NCBI GenBank assembly: GCA_016169945.1
Contig: JADLSH010000236.1
Coordinates: 2,528,001 to 2,592,000 of the forward strand
From: Trachythela sp. YZ-2020
Taxonomy: Eukaryota > Cnidaria > Anthozoa > Malacalcyonacea > Clavulariidae
Direction: 5' to 3'
Length of the DNA stretch: 64,000 nt
Shown: positions 36,523-47,168 of the stretch, one piece after another
Layout of the letters: the number at the start of each line of letters is the position of its first letter
Numbering within the stretch: the stretch's first letter is position 1
Made by a program: the position numbers and the translations under genes
The notes under the pieces: model-generated
Told to the model about the DNA's origin: nothing
Database searches by the model: none
The model's input: the letters and a program-made list of their open reading frames with translations, nothing else

Positions 36523-36749
36523 AAACAATTCAGAAACGTGATCTTTGGTAACTCAGGAACGAGTTCTAAATGGAGTGCACGAGTAGAGGCACAAGTATAC
36601 AGCGCTATATATGCTTTATTCAATCTGCGATTCTTTGAATAACTATTCAATTCGACTGAACGCCATCTCGTCAGAAACTCGGAAGTTGGGTAAATCCGGC
36701 GGTGCAGCACTGTTTTACCGTTGCCTGCTATTCTTTTACATGTAACACA
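36523..36749 (-). pseudogene. BEL/Pao integrase, fragment 2 (zinc-binding to core)
   Basis: Minus-strand codons give CVTCKRIAGNGKT (the second half of the HHCC zinc-binding motif), HRRIYPTSEFLTRW, and then AYIALYTCASTRALHLELV, the core block leading to the catalytic region. It is cut at the 3' side by the insertion at 30198-36520 and at the 5' side by the one at 36759-41598. The original gene is on the minus strand, with its next upstream piece at 41608. Confidence 0.85.
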
Positions 36750-36899
36750 CTTGGAAATCAGCCTCGTACCCAGGCGCTTTAATGAAGAGCGCGCGGGACA
36801 ACACGCGAGGGGAGAAATGGAAAATTCGGCGGGAAGCGCCCATGAAGCGCCTGGGAGAAAATGCTTTCAAGATGGCGGTCAAAATTTGTAATCAAAATG

Positions 36900-38269
36900 T
36901 CAACAGAAAGATATTATGCGAATAAAGACAATAAAACATTTTTCAAAACCATGATATATCAAGGCAACGTGTGGAGTATTTACTACAATCTACAGCCTAG
37001 AAAGGAGTAAAATATAGACACTGTATTGTATCAGTGTGACACTGATTTTAATATTGCAAATCTTAAAATGTTCGCAAATCACTGGACACTGAAAAATCTC
37101 AGTGGCTACACGTTTATATATTAACTTTTAATGTTGTTTCATCTACATATTATTATTAAATTGGATAGATCGATAATACTTTATAACCTATCAAGGGAAG
37201 AATGGGGTATATTTGTATACAATGTACTCTACATGTACAACTATAAAAGTTTATATTTGCATAATATTTAGCATGAAAGCCAGAAAGATTTTTAGCATAT
37301 TTCTTAAGCAGTGACAGACATTTTGTAAAATATTGTAGGTGCAAATATGGTCTACTTGCATATTTTGACCCTTCTAGTTAGCTTCTATTGCAGTAATGTT
37401 CTGTTATGTTTTTCAGTCTTGTTTGGCTTAAATTTATTGCAAATATACTTGAGGAATGATGATGATGAGGATATCAAGTTATCATGGTTGAAAAAACCTT
37501 GTTACAACTCGATTAGTTACTGAGTTTAGCAGTATCTTACATATACAAAACACTCAAAGGGCATTGCAACCATCTCCTTCACCCCCCAGTGTTTGCCACT
37601 CACATGAAGCTGTATTAGGGAAACCATATTGATGCCCAGCACTCTTCTTTCAATGAGTAAAATTGTCTGATGTAGACAGAGTGTAATATATTATACAGAA
37701 CAAGTATGCATGGTGAAATTTGCATCTACAAAGTGTTGACCATTGGTCATACTTAGCAGTAACATTTTTCTGCCAAATTTGTCTTGATAAAATAGAATCA
37801 GAGTATGTAAAAGATACACATTTATATTTTTAATTTTAAAATCAATAAACAATACATTTTTGTGTGTGTATTCATTATTTAATTCTTCTGTCAGATAGGA
37901 CAAATAGCTTAAACTGACTCTCACACATAGTGTTAAAAGATTTTTGCCTGCATCAGTAATTAGATCAAGTAAATTCATTTTAAATCAGACTGTTTGACAA
38001 ATGAGTCATTTTAAGCAAACACACTATGTTCAATTTCTTCACACAATTTCTTCCTGAATATTGCTAACTGCTTGGATTATCTGGAAATATAGAAATATGT
38101 CAAAATTATGCACTAGTTAATGACCCCAACCATTGATGACTTGTGGGAAATTGGTGATTTATGCTTCGATGATTGGATTTCCTCCTTTAGTATGTGATGC
38201 AGGAACAAAAACAGTAAATCACTCAATGTCTGTATGACATATTAGACAAAACAGTATCTGTCAATACTA
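36900..38269. other. interior of the 4.8-kb element, no coding signal
   Basis: AT-rich. The 62- and 95-residue minus-strand frames carry no motif. Nothing recognised. Confidence 0.4.
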
Positions 38270-38744
38270 ATGCATCAGTCAATTCTAGCATTGCCCGGCT
38301 ACCCCTGGGCATTTGCAGACTTTCTTTGCCCAGGGGTCGGGTATTGTACTTGCAAAATTTCCCCGGTATCGGACATTTGTCTCTCTTTCTGGAAATGATT
38401 GTTGTTTAATCTGCAGAAGCTGCAGCGAACATGTGTGCTGCCATGAATATGGATGAAAGTATTTGTGTCATACACACAAACAAATAGAACTTGTGAAGCA
38501 AAACTTGCTCGTCTTTACAAGGCTTAAAACGTCATTTAATTAAGAATGTAAAACTTTATCTCATAATATTCTGATGAAATCTGTGTTGGTGTGCCCTGTG
38601 GCCAGGCATTTGTCATTATTTCTTTGCCCTGGGGTGGGGCATTGTTGTGCTTTTTTTGCCCAGTCCCAGGGAATTGTACACTTAGAGAAAAAATTAGTGC
38701 AAATGCCCAGGGGGGGTGGGAATTGCTAGAATTGACTGATGCAT
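38270..38744. mobile_element. small element with 6-bp TSD ATGCAT
   Basis: The element 38276-38738 has ends CAGTCAATTCTAGCA and complement, flanked by ATGCAT. TTTGCCC(A/T)GGGG motifs near both ends run in the same direction. ATGCAT is itself a palindrome, so the true duplication length could be longer with mismatches. Confidence 0.75.
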
Positions 38745-38763
38745 AATGATCTGAGTTTTATCA

Positions 38764-39103
38764 CTTTTATGCAGTGAGCTCCATATATATCTGGAGTAAG
38801 AACTTCTAATGTTCGGCCAATAGGCCAAGTGAAGCCAAGATGGCGGCAATTGACGTCCAAACTCATGAAGGTCATAAACAGTTTTCATTTTATCCAGCTA
38901 ATTCCATAATGATGATGTTATTGTTTAAATCGGAGTAAAAACACGAAATTTCGGCACACTCCTTGCCGGCTTGTGCAAACCGCACGGTCGAAAACAATAG
39001 AAAGGGATTGGCACTGGACGTCAATTTCTGCCATCTTTGGCTTCACTTTTTGGACGTAAGTTCTCACTCCAGATATATATATATGGAGCTCACTGGTTTT
39101 ATG
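38764..39103. mobile_element. hAT-like foldback MITE
   Basis: 38772-39095 has long inverted ends starting CAGTGAGCTCCATATATATC. The flanks CTTTTATG and GTTTTATG match at 7 of 8 positions. Inner arms include GTGAAGCCAAGATGGCGGCA and TTGACGTCCA. Non-coding. Confidence 0.8.
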
Positions 39104-39632
39104 TGGCCATGCAGGAACAAATGTCATCAACCTTGAGCATGCCAATGATCATGCATCTGTCATCTAATAGATCAAAGCTCTGGCAAATCTGCCCAATATA
39201 TTATTATATAAACTTGTTTAGATTTAAACAATACAAAATTATACAGAGCTTCAACATATCATCACACAGGTATGCTCTTCTGCAGCTAAAGTGCAGTGCT
39301 ATTCACTATATTTTAATATTTACTGGTCTTCAAGACATATCACTAATATATTACACTACTTACCCAGTTAGGCAGTTACTCTGGCTCTGGTGTGCTATAA
39401 GAATGCAAAGAGACAACATTGACTCTTTAATTTACATGACTATATTCCAACAATAGATAATCATAATCGAATATATATCATATAATGAAAAAAATTCATA
39501 CAAATTTACCTTCAAAAGTAATATTTTGAAGAGAATCGTCGATCTCATCCATGCTTCATCGAGAAAAGCATACTAAATGCTCTAAAAATCCCCAAAAGTG
39601 GACGATAGTATTCAAATCTCACAAATCGACAG

Positions 39633-41197
39633 AAAGGCGCCAGTGTGACCACTCCGAAATTTCACCAAACCCCAGATTCGACCAAAAAGATGAAAAAATA
39701 CGCCAGATTTCATAAAAAATACCCCAGGTCAAACAAACAAGCTGGATGTAGGGACGCGTAGGCTACTGAAGAGCTTGAAAATGATACTTTCGGCCACTGC
39801 AGTCCACGAAATACCGTAAACATTATATTTATAATGATTAATATTTAATAATTATATATGATTGTCAAATAATATGGTCAAATCCAGGGTTGGTAGGTCC
39901 TGCGCGTGCTCGGAGCCAAATAGCTGTCAAAAAGAGGCCAAAATCTACCAAAAGAGGCCAAACTACAATTTTTCTAAAGAGGCCAAAAAAAGCTAAAAGA
40001 GGCCAAATTAAATTGCAAACTCGCGCCCAGGAATTTTTTTCCTCAATGGAGCTCTTAAGTTGTCAGCAAAAAGAGGTTAACCGAATGATTTCGAATGGTG
40101 GCGCAACGCTCATTGGGTAGGGTTAGTTCAAAAACTAAGGGGCCCCGACAGTTAGGGGTCCCCATCAGACACGGCCTATCGCCCAGAAAGTTAGAAAACA
40201 TAAAAAATGCAGGTTAAGAATCAATGGGAGAATGCAAAATTAATAATGCTAAATAATAAAGCCTCCATCGACAACGGTAGCTGATTTTTTTATTCTATCT
40301 CAAATAAAACAAAAGTTATTCTTATTAGTTATTGACATTGACATTGTGCAGTTTTATTCATATAGCTAATGTGGTGACTAGTGTACGTTATAACTGTATA
40401 TAATGCTACCCTATGACAAACTATCAGCGGCTGAGGCTGAGTGCCTGATTTACAATTGGCTGAATTTCATCAGCTGTGATTGGCTGAAAATACAACTAGA
40501 TTATCCCATATGATTATTTTTGAAAATTTACATTACAAATCAACCTCTCACATCATTTAGTATACATCCAAGTGATTTTTACAACTAAAGATCAATATAA
40601 TTCTAAAAAAATTTTTGAAGTGAAAAGAGGCCAAAAGTAGCCAAATGGCCAATTTTTTTTTTCGAGGCCAAACAAGAAAAAAAAAGGGCCAAAATCGAGT
40701 TATTTGGCCTCAAAAAGGCCAATATACCAACCCTGGTCAAATCGAATCGATTAACATGGCGATTGATGAATTGATAATATATTTTGTGCCCTTTGTACTT
40801 TGCCACCCGCACATTGCACATGCATTGCGATATTTGCGACGAAAACATGTGCAAAAAATGTCCACGTGCACCACGGTGCATGTACAGCACGTGCTGAACT
40901 AATACTTAGCCTGCCTGTCTAACTTGGATTTTGAACTTGCGGGTTTAGTAGGTTTACTATAATTATATTCCTAATTAGCTCTAAGAGATTGTTTTCGTGA
41001 CCTTATACGGTAAGGATATCCATATTTAGAGACAGGTTTTAAGCAAAGTCGTGTGCGTTTTCGAAACCAGGAATTTCATTTGCGTTTTCGGGCAAAATTA
41101 CCCCAGACTTTTGAACCAAAACCCCAGAACCCCAGAAAATTGTCAAAAACCCCAGATCTGGCGGAAAAACCCCATGGCTGGCAACACTGCCAGGCGC
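39633..41197. mobile_element. hAT-like element split by another hAT MITE
   Basis: 39641-41189 has ends CAGTGTGACCA and CAGTGTTGCCA (read inward). The flanks AAAGGCGC and CCAGGCGC match at 6 of 8. ACCCCAGA motifs cluster at both ends in the same orientation (about 39662-39730 and 41100-41175). The MITE at 39885-40735 lies within it. Confidence 0.6.
39877..40743. mobile_element. hAT-like non-autonomous element with 8-bp TSD
   Basis: GTCAAATC at 39877-39884 and 40736-40743 flanks 39885-40735, whose ends are CAGGGTTGGTA and complement (one extra base pair differs further in). AAAGAGGCCAAA repeats (five or more left, four right) are all in the same orientation. Apparent frames across it are repeat artefacts. 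Confidence 0.9.
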
Positions 41198-41233
41198 TAA
41201 ACCCGTCCGTCGTGGCTGCGCACCAGTGCACCA

Positions 41234-41524
41234 CTCTCCTCCGCAGAGGCTTCTTTGTTTTTTTCACAGTTAAAATTGTTTTTTCACAGTAATAAAATCA
41301 ATTAAAGGAAATATATTATAGTTTTCGTAGCGGAAGTAATAATGGCATTTTTCGTAGTGGAGGGTAATAATGGTAAAGTAGGGACAGTAGAGGACATGGG
41401 GGGGGGGGGGGAGGCGAAGGGGGAAAAGGAGGAAAAGCCCATCTTCCCGTCATACTTAGCGCCCCTAAAAATTTATTTTATTTTTTACTTTATTTTTTAC
41501 GTATAAAGGCTCTGCGGAGGAGAG
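41234..41524. mobile_element. MITE with CTCTCCTCCGCAGAGG ends
   Basis: The inverted ends resemble those of the 9-bp-TSD MITE at 35609. TGGCTGCGCAC occurs outside both ends (about 41213 and 41525), but at unequal distance, so the exact duplication is unclear. Confidence 0.65.
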
Positions 41525-41607
41525 TGGCTGCGCACTACAGTTTCCACGCGCGCGTCACGCAACCGCTTAGCACGTTAAAGCGCCTGGGTACGAGGCTGCT
41601 TGGAAAT

Positions 41608-41628
41608 CACTCTATTTACTACTTGATA
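41608..41628 (-). pseudogene. BEL/Pao integrase, fragment 3 (about 20 bp)
   Basis: A tiny piece left between two insertions. Its minus-strand codons (Q-V-V-N-R-V) lead directly into the I-S-K-C-V-T-C context of fragment 2 once the 4.8-kb insertion is ignored. Confidence 0.6.
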
Positions 41629-41629
41629 G

Positions 41630-41687
41630 GTCGTAGGTAGCCTGCGTGCAGCCTGAAAAGTCAGGCTGCACGCAGGCTAGTCGTAGG
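41630..41687. mobile_element. 42-bp perfect palindrome with 8-bp TSD
   Basis: 41638-41679 is two exact 19-bp arms TAGCCTGCGTGCAGCCTGA around AAAG, flanked by GTCGTAGG at 41630-41637 and 41680-41687. The duplication length is that of hAT, with almost no internal sequence. It interrupts the left end of the 4.0-kb element. Confidence 0.9.
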
Positions 41688-41931
41688 AGGAGCATCCAAA
41701 AGATGCTTAGAAAACGGATTCCGTTGCACCCCTCGTGGAACTACATAATTTTCACATGAATCAATAGATAAAAACTTACTTTATCAGAATCCGTTGCTCC
41801 CCAAGCGAAACAGGTGCACAATTGGGAAAAAAATCCTTCCAAAGTTTGCTATTGTCGCGGTTCGAAATATACGCATGCGCATGTCAGCCAAACTCGCACT
41901 GCGCACGCGCACAAACACGCACATGCTTCGA

Positions 41932-42172
41932 AGTGGAAACGGTTTTTACTTGTTTCCATCTATCAAACTGACGTTACGCAATTTTTCCGATTTTCATATT
42001 TGTTTTTCTTGATTTTTGTTCATCAATTTGGTTAGGGTTAGGTTTTGGGTTAGGGGTTAGGGTAGGTTTTAGGGTTAGGGTCAGTTACAAAGTTTTCAAC
42101 TTTACTTCAAAGTTTGAAAAAATTACGTAACGTCAGTTTGGTAGATGGAAACAAGTGACGACCAGTGGAAAC
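41932..42172. mobile_element. MITE with 9-bp TSD and telomere-like core
   Basis: AGTGGAAAC at 41932-41940 and 42164-42172 flanks 41941-42163. Inverted arms contain TTTCCATCTATCAAACTGAC, with one mismatch. The core (about 42030-42085) is a degenerate run of GGTTAGGGTTAGG-type units resembling the animal telomere repeat TTAGGG. Non-coding. Confidence 0.85.
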
Positions 42173-42195
42173 ACGCTTAGTTATGCAAAACAATC

Positions 42196-43300
42196 ATGGC
42201 TGAAGATATTTATAAAACTGGAATATCCTCATGTTTTACTCACTTTCATGGCGTTACGGAGCAACTTTGCAAAGTTACACGCCAAAGGCTTAAGAAATTT
42301 CTTGAGTGTAGGTCTAAATGGGCCAAACTTAAATGTCAACAAGCTGAAATAGCTAAGAGATTGTACGAGAACATGGTACCATCATATGAAATGCTGGAAG
42401 AGATTTTGTGATGAAGAGAAGATCCGTAGCTCTAAAAGTGTAAAACTGTAACTTCTACCGAAGAACCACATGTAGAAGTGGAGCCAATAGAACCAAGGCG
42501 AAAAATTACACGTCAATCAGTCGCAGAAGCTGATAATACCCTGCCTAAAAGAAACGAGCATGTACTCCCAGAGATATGTATTATTTGTGGAAGAGACGCC
42601 TCTTGATTCTCACTAGACAAGGTATGGTCATTTTGATAGGTATAATACTAGCGCAATGTGCACAACATTCTCGGGTTTGGTTTTAAAATATCTTGAATTG
42701 TGATCAATTAAGTTTATTTAGGGTAAAGTAGTTTCTAATGCTACAAACATCCAACCTTGTTATTAGCAGATATTTAGTTTAATAATTTTGTTTCTCACCA
42801 GGTAACTAAGAAGAGAAGAAGAACTCCACTCATGTTGGCAGAAACAATTGATGCTGGTCTTCTATGTACAGCTACCGAGAGAAAGAATGATGAACGGATA
42901 CTCGTGCAAATCCGAGGGAGAGACTGTGTAGCACTGGAAGTCCGCTATCACAAAGTTTGCTACTGCAATTATACAAAATTTCTCACCAGAGAGACAAAGA
43001 AGCAATCGGAGACTGAAAGATCTACATCAGTGTATGAGAAGTCTTATGATGTCTTCTGTAAGGAAGTAATCGAGACGGAGGTCATCGGAAATAAGCAAAT
43101 AAAGTATATGAAAGATTTGCTGGAGAAATTTGTTATCATTGCTAAGGACACCGAGAATGTGGATGCATCTAAATATAGAGCTTTTAAACTCAAGCAACGA
43201 CTGATGAAAAGTTATCCCCAACTTGTGTTCTGTGTACCAAAAATGAGAAATGTTAGACTTTTGTTAGTGAGATTGTATATGTGGAAAATTTGGATTCTTC
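42196..43300 (+). pseudogene. two-exon ORF of the 4.0-kb element, Cys/His-rich, unknown function
   Basis: Exon 1 starts at ATG 42196 (MAEDIYKTGISSCFTHFHGV, later LCKVTRQRLKKFLECRSKWA). After a frameshift and a stop it reaches EICIICGRD and ends at AAG|GTATGG (42621). The intron 42622-42801 ends TTTCTCACCAG. Exon 2 continues KRRRTPLMLAETIDAGLLCT and then DCVALEVRYHKVCYCNYTKF. The Cys-x2-Cys with the later Arg-Tyr-His-x-x-Cys-Tyr looks like a zinc-binding pair. I have seen this arrangement in many uncharacterised cnidarian and mollusc proteins but cannot name it. A frameshift near 43240 and the LINE at 43308 end it. It may be a transposase accessory or N-terminal domain. Confidence 0.5.
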
Positions 43301-43307
43301 TGAATTG

Positions 43308-44190
43308 GTTGTTTATTTATTTATTAACTTTACAACCATACATAAATGTGAAAGAACTAAAACTATTACATTAGAGAAAAAACAACTTTGAATAAATAAA
43401 TATATGGTTGAAGGTAAGGTCAACAGGACACGAGTAGTCCCATGTGAAGACCGACCTTAATGAAAACAAACATAACATACATAAAAAAAAGACGAGAACA
43501 AATATACAATTTACAGAAGACATGACGAATTAGGAACAACAGCTTAAGTTGAAAGAGCGGCACTTAGAACAGAAGGGTTTCCAAGTGCGCATTCTGTTTA
43601 CATCGAAAGATGAGTGTCGTAGAGAAGAGTAATAAACAATTAGCCTGTGTTTGAAGGAGGAAACGGATGAACTATTACGAATGGTGGGAGAGAGATTGTT
43701 CCAGAGAAGGACAATTCGGTTGAAAAAAGAGTTTCCATAGAGCTAGAGACGTCCTGCAATGGTTAACTTGAAGCAAGTTGTCCTTGCTTGAACGGGTGCG
43801 AGACGTGCTGTGAGAAGAAAAAGTGACGAAAGAGGAGATGTCTAGGTCGAAGAGACCTTGTTTACATTTAAAAAAGAAGACGAGATCCTTTAGTTCAAGC
43901 CAGTAGGATATCGGAAGTAAATTAAGCTTCTTAAGACGTTCAGGATATGACAACTCATAATCCTGAAGGATGAATTTGCTAGCACGTCTTTGAACACCCT
44001 CGAGGATCGCAAGATCGCGTGACGATCCTTGAGGTGCCCAGATCTCACTACCATAAGACAGATGAGATCGGACGAGAGCAAGATAAAGAAGCCTACGGCA
44101 ACGAATATCAGTCATTTGGGTACAATTCCTATTAAGGAAACCAAGCATACGATTGGCTTTTGCAGTGCAGCTGGCTATGTGTGGGGACCA
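43308..44190 (-). pseudogene. 5'-truncated LINE, C-terminal end of ORF2
   Basis: The minus-strand frame at 43675-44148 reads LLYLALVRSHLSYGSEIWAP, then EGVQRRASKFIL and LNLLPISYWLELKDLVFFFK, the typical post-RT region of CR1-like LINEs. The 3' UTR runs down to a (TAAA)n-type tail at about 43310-43330. It inserted into the ORF of the 4.0-kb element. It resembles the plus-strand fragment at 61305. Confidence 0.8.
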
Positions 44191-44937
44191 CTGTTATTCT
44201 AGATAGTGGCTAAATACCAACTTATGTCACAATATAATATATGTAATAGTTCACATACGAGAAGTAGAACTTTACCAGACAAAAGCCAGGACAGCTTATT
44301 GTAGAATACATGCAATCTCGTTTTGAGCGTAGGCCCTTGGCCAGGATCCAATAAATGGGATTTTATTGCACTGATGAAAATCTGGGCGGTTGGAACAGAT
44401 GGTTGGAAAAGATGGTCGAAGAATGGAAAAGTTGGTCCAAATCCAAGATTGGTATCCATAGAATATGATGGAACGCACAATTTGAGAAGCGCCAAACATA
44501 TCTTGCGTAGTTATTCAATAATACATTAAAGATTCCATCAGATGTTTTCCGGGACAAACTGGGAAACATTGTTGTCATATTATTTGTCTTATCAATGTTT
44601 CGGTATGTCATATTGTCCTACCAGCGCCAGCAAACGGAGAAAGAGTGTTTCATGAAATGTTTCTGAATTTGGTAGGAAATATTTTTGCTTTTCGGGAAGC
44701 AAATTTTGTTTCTGCAATGTTTCCAGATGTGAGAGACAGGGAAACATTTGAGCAAACATTGAAAATCACGAATATTTCCGCGACAATGTTTCTTACGTTT
44801 GGCCAAGGCTTTAGTTTAGCGAAATATTTAATTTGTTCCTTGATCGTGTGCATTGTATGTATATTTATATATTCTCCGTCCTGTTTGATACAGGTGGGTT
44901 TTTTACCTCACACAAATTTGTATTGAATTAGGATGTT
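44191..44937. other. rest of the 4.0-kb element body
   Basis: Several TTTCCxxxAAACATT-like repeats occur at 44560-44760. Short frames on both strands mirror each other and show no domain. Coding content unknown. Confidence 0.35.
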
Positions 44938-45205
44938 AATAGACAAATTTGGCTAACGCTTGTTTATACCCAATTCACAACTTTGGATAACTCACATGCC
45001 TAGCTACTATTGTTCTAGTTTGCGAAAACATTGAATAGAACAAAGGTAACTAAGCATTAGAATTATCTACATGAGTGAATAGCTCTTATACATAATTCTA
45101 ATGCTTAGTTACCTTTGTTCTATTCAATGTAACTAGGCATGTGAGTTATACGAAGTTGTGAATTCGAACGACGTAAACAGCGTTAGCCAAATTTATCTAT
45201 AAGTA
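44938..45205. repeat. foldback MITE, arms about 130 bp
   Basis: ACAAATTTGGCTAACGCT near the left end is mirrored by GCGTTAGCCAAATTTATC-like at the right. Inner arms share AACTCACATGCCTAG and GAACAAAGGTAACTAAGCAT. Confidence 0.8.
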
Positions 45206-45633
45206 GAATTAAACATTAAAACGGTATTTTGAAACAATAGCCAATGAATTGAAGTGATTTAGCATATGAGCAAGCAAAATGTACAATGTGTTTTAAACAA
45301 TATTTAATGTGTGTGTATTTATTCGATAATATTACAAGATTTGATCTCTATTCCGTGATTTTATTTTGTTTTTACTGGGGAAATCGGGGAAAACCCACAG
45401 GGAAAATCCATTTTCCTGTCGTATTTGCTACCAAAACAATGGCGTTTGAATATTTCGAAGCGCGAAAATAGCAAACTTTGGATGGATTTTTTTCCCAATT
45501 GTGCACCTGTTTCGCTTGGGGAGCAACGGATTCTGATAAAGTAAGTTTATATCTATTGATTCATGTGAAAATTACGTAGTTCCACGAGGGGTGCAACGGA
45601 ATTGCATCTTTCGGATGCTCATCCTACGGCCTA

Positions 45634-45725
45634 TGACGGCCTTGCGTTATCCAGAATCTTGAACGCACTGCTCAATTGCACTGCAGCTGTTTGGAATTGA
45701 CTGCCCCTGGCCTTACCTTGACACA
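45634..45725 (-). pseudogene. BEL/Pao integrase, fragment 4 (upstream of zinc finger)
   Basis: Minus-strand codons read A-V-R-S-R-F-W-I-T-Q-G-R, the conserved block just before the zinc-binding Cys pair of BEL/Pao integrases, followed at once by the insertion at 41629-45631. Further upstream the frame has a stop and similarity fades. No BEL reverse transcriptase was found in the window. Confidence 0.75.
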
Positions 45726-46340
45726 TGCACTGTAACCACTGTTGACTTATAAAGTTAGATAAATAATAATAAAGACAATAATAAATAATAACAGTGTTAT
45801 GACAATGATTCTAACGAATACAACAAATGATATCAAAAATATTAATATATAATATTATATTGCTACGCAGCAAAATACACAGTACAATATATTAAATTTT
45901 CAAGGGCATGCTCATAACCATTACTACTCTGAACAAAGGTTAAGAATTTTTAAAGAACCGGTCTTGTTTGTCAGCCTGAAATGATTCTTGTATTTTAGGT
46001 GCTTAATTGCCGAAATTTCAGGCTGATGGTTTTAATCCACTGTTTTTTAGCGGGGTTTTACTCTATACACCATGACCTACTGAGTACGTGGGTCATGACC
46101 ATGTTGATCATGCATCGTCCTTCAGAATTCCGCTCAGTTCTGCAGCGAATAAGGATTATAACCCCCACCCTTCATCATCTAATTTTTTAATTAAACCTCG
46201 GTCAAACGAGTGCAATACAGGCTTTGATGCAACACTGTACTCGCTTTGAGCACGCTAAAGTTTTGAGATGGAACATTCTTTAGGATAGCTAAAAACTACT
46301 CCAATGAACTGTAAGGTTGTACAGACCTCACGCTCGGTAA
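45726..46340. other. AT-rich spacer, nothing firm
   Basis: No gene or clear repeat boundary was seen. A GAGTGCAATACAGG...ACTGTACTCGCTTTGAGC pairing at 46208-46255 is a short hairpin. Confidence 0.35.
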
Positions 46341-46348
46341 ATAAACTG

Positions 46349-46685
46349 TTTATTATATGGCTCTTGAGATTGATTCTTAAATTAATTAAGGCATAAACAA
46401 GAATTTTTCGCCACCTTTCATGTTGAGACATGAAATGGCTTCCTCATTAGCTATTCTGTTACTCATTTCGAACAACGACGGTTGTTTGTCAGTTTGGCAC
46501 TTTGGCTTCCATAACGATGGGTATTAAAATTTAAATTTTTAGAATTTTTTTTTTAAATTTTTAAAATTCAAATTTAAATTTTTAATTTTTTAATCCGGGA
46601 CACCGTACCACGGTCCGGATACGGCTTTTATCGGACCGCTCGCTAGCCAATCAGAACCGCGGATTTCATAAAGCCATATAATAAT
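46349..46685. mobile_element. possible MITE with TATTATATGGCT ends
   Basis: TTTATTATATGGCT at the left end and AGCCATATAATAA at the right end are inverted. The interior has an A/T-only palindromic run at 46528-46585 and a CCGCGG-containing end. No firm target duplication was found. Confidence 0.5.
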
Positions 46686-47168
46686 GTAGGATATTGCTAA
46701 CTTAATTTAGTGAAAGGTAAATACTAAAATCAGTACAGCATACCAGTGGTGTAACCAAAGAATACCAGGTTTATCAATAATTTTGAAAAATTCAGTTTTT
46801 CAATGGTAAAATTGATTCCTCGGTGTGATTCCTGTATGTAATAATGTTGTGTTGCATAGAAAAAGTAGTGATCAACATAAATTATACTGGTTTGCAAACT
46901 TATTTTTAAACTTTCGAATTTTACAGGCATTATGCTGGAAAAAAGTATCAAAAACATAGAAGGTTATTTTTTGTTAATCCTGATTATTTTTAAGAATGTT
47001 TATGAAAATATTCATTTTTGGTTTTTTATATGTCAATTAAAACTAAAACTAATATATATTCACAAAAATAAAGTATATAGTATGTTTCTTCCAAATTTTA
47101 TAAGATCGATAAATAAGACTGGTATTCTGTGGTACCGTGGTATTCTGTGGTACATACATGTCAATTAC
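46686..47168. other. AT-rich 3' flank of the Ty3/gypsy gene
   Basis: The 3' UTR or LTR of the element should lie here, but no LTR pair could be recognised. The GTGGTATTCTGTGGTACC duplication near 47130-47155 is a short tandem. Confidence 0.35.

Larger units (their letters stand above)
36750..41607. mobile_element. 4.8-kb element with 9-bp TSD and CAGCCTCGTACCC ends
   Basis: CTTGGAAAT at 36750-36758 and 41599-41607 flanks 36759-41598. The ends are exact inverted repeats over 24 bp starting CAGCCTCGTACCCAGGCGCT. It interrupts BEL integrase codons just before the Cys-Val-Thr-Cys motif. It has no recognisable transposase, but at least five smaller elements sit inside it. The palindromic MITE at 59467 has related ends. 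The 9-bp duplication suggests a Mutator-like or related mechanism. Confidence 0.9.
41627..45633. mobile_element. 4.0-kb TA-target element with about 200-bp inverted repeats and a spliced ORF
   Basis: The element is 41629-45631, flanked by TA. The arms are read as GGTCGTAGG...AGGAGCATCC at the left and GGCCGTAGGATGAGCATCCG at the right. They continue for about 200 bp with shared CTCGTGGAACTAC, TCAGAATCCGTTGCTCCCCA and CAGGTGCACAATTGGGAAAA. The left terminus is interrupted by a 42-bp mini-element. The body carries a degraded two-exon ORF (42196-43300), a LINE insertion and two further MITEs. BEL sequence resumes at 45634, but the joined frame is off by one base, so a later indel or a slightly different boundary is likely. 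Confidence 0.8.

Noticed and set aside
36314..36523. ORF of 69 residues in the arm of the 6.3-kb element (mirrored at 30160-30390)
   Set aside because: Runs across the element terminus into flanking sequence and has no domain; probably chance in an AT-rich arm.
39890..40120. Lys/Arg-rich ORF of 76 residues
   Set aside because: Made by the AAAGAGGCC subterminal repeat of a hAT MITE.
42030..42085. True telomere or chromosome end
   Set aside because: The TTAGGG-like run is short, degenerate and bounded by MITE arms with a 9-bp duplication.
45634..47168. BEL/Pao reverse transcriptase or LTRs
   Set aside because: Looked for upstream of integrase fragment 4 but no RT block or LTR pair could be recognised.
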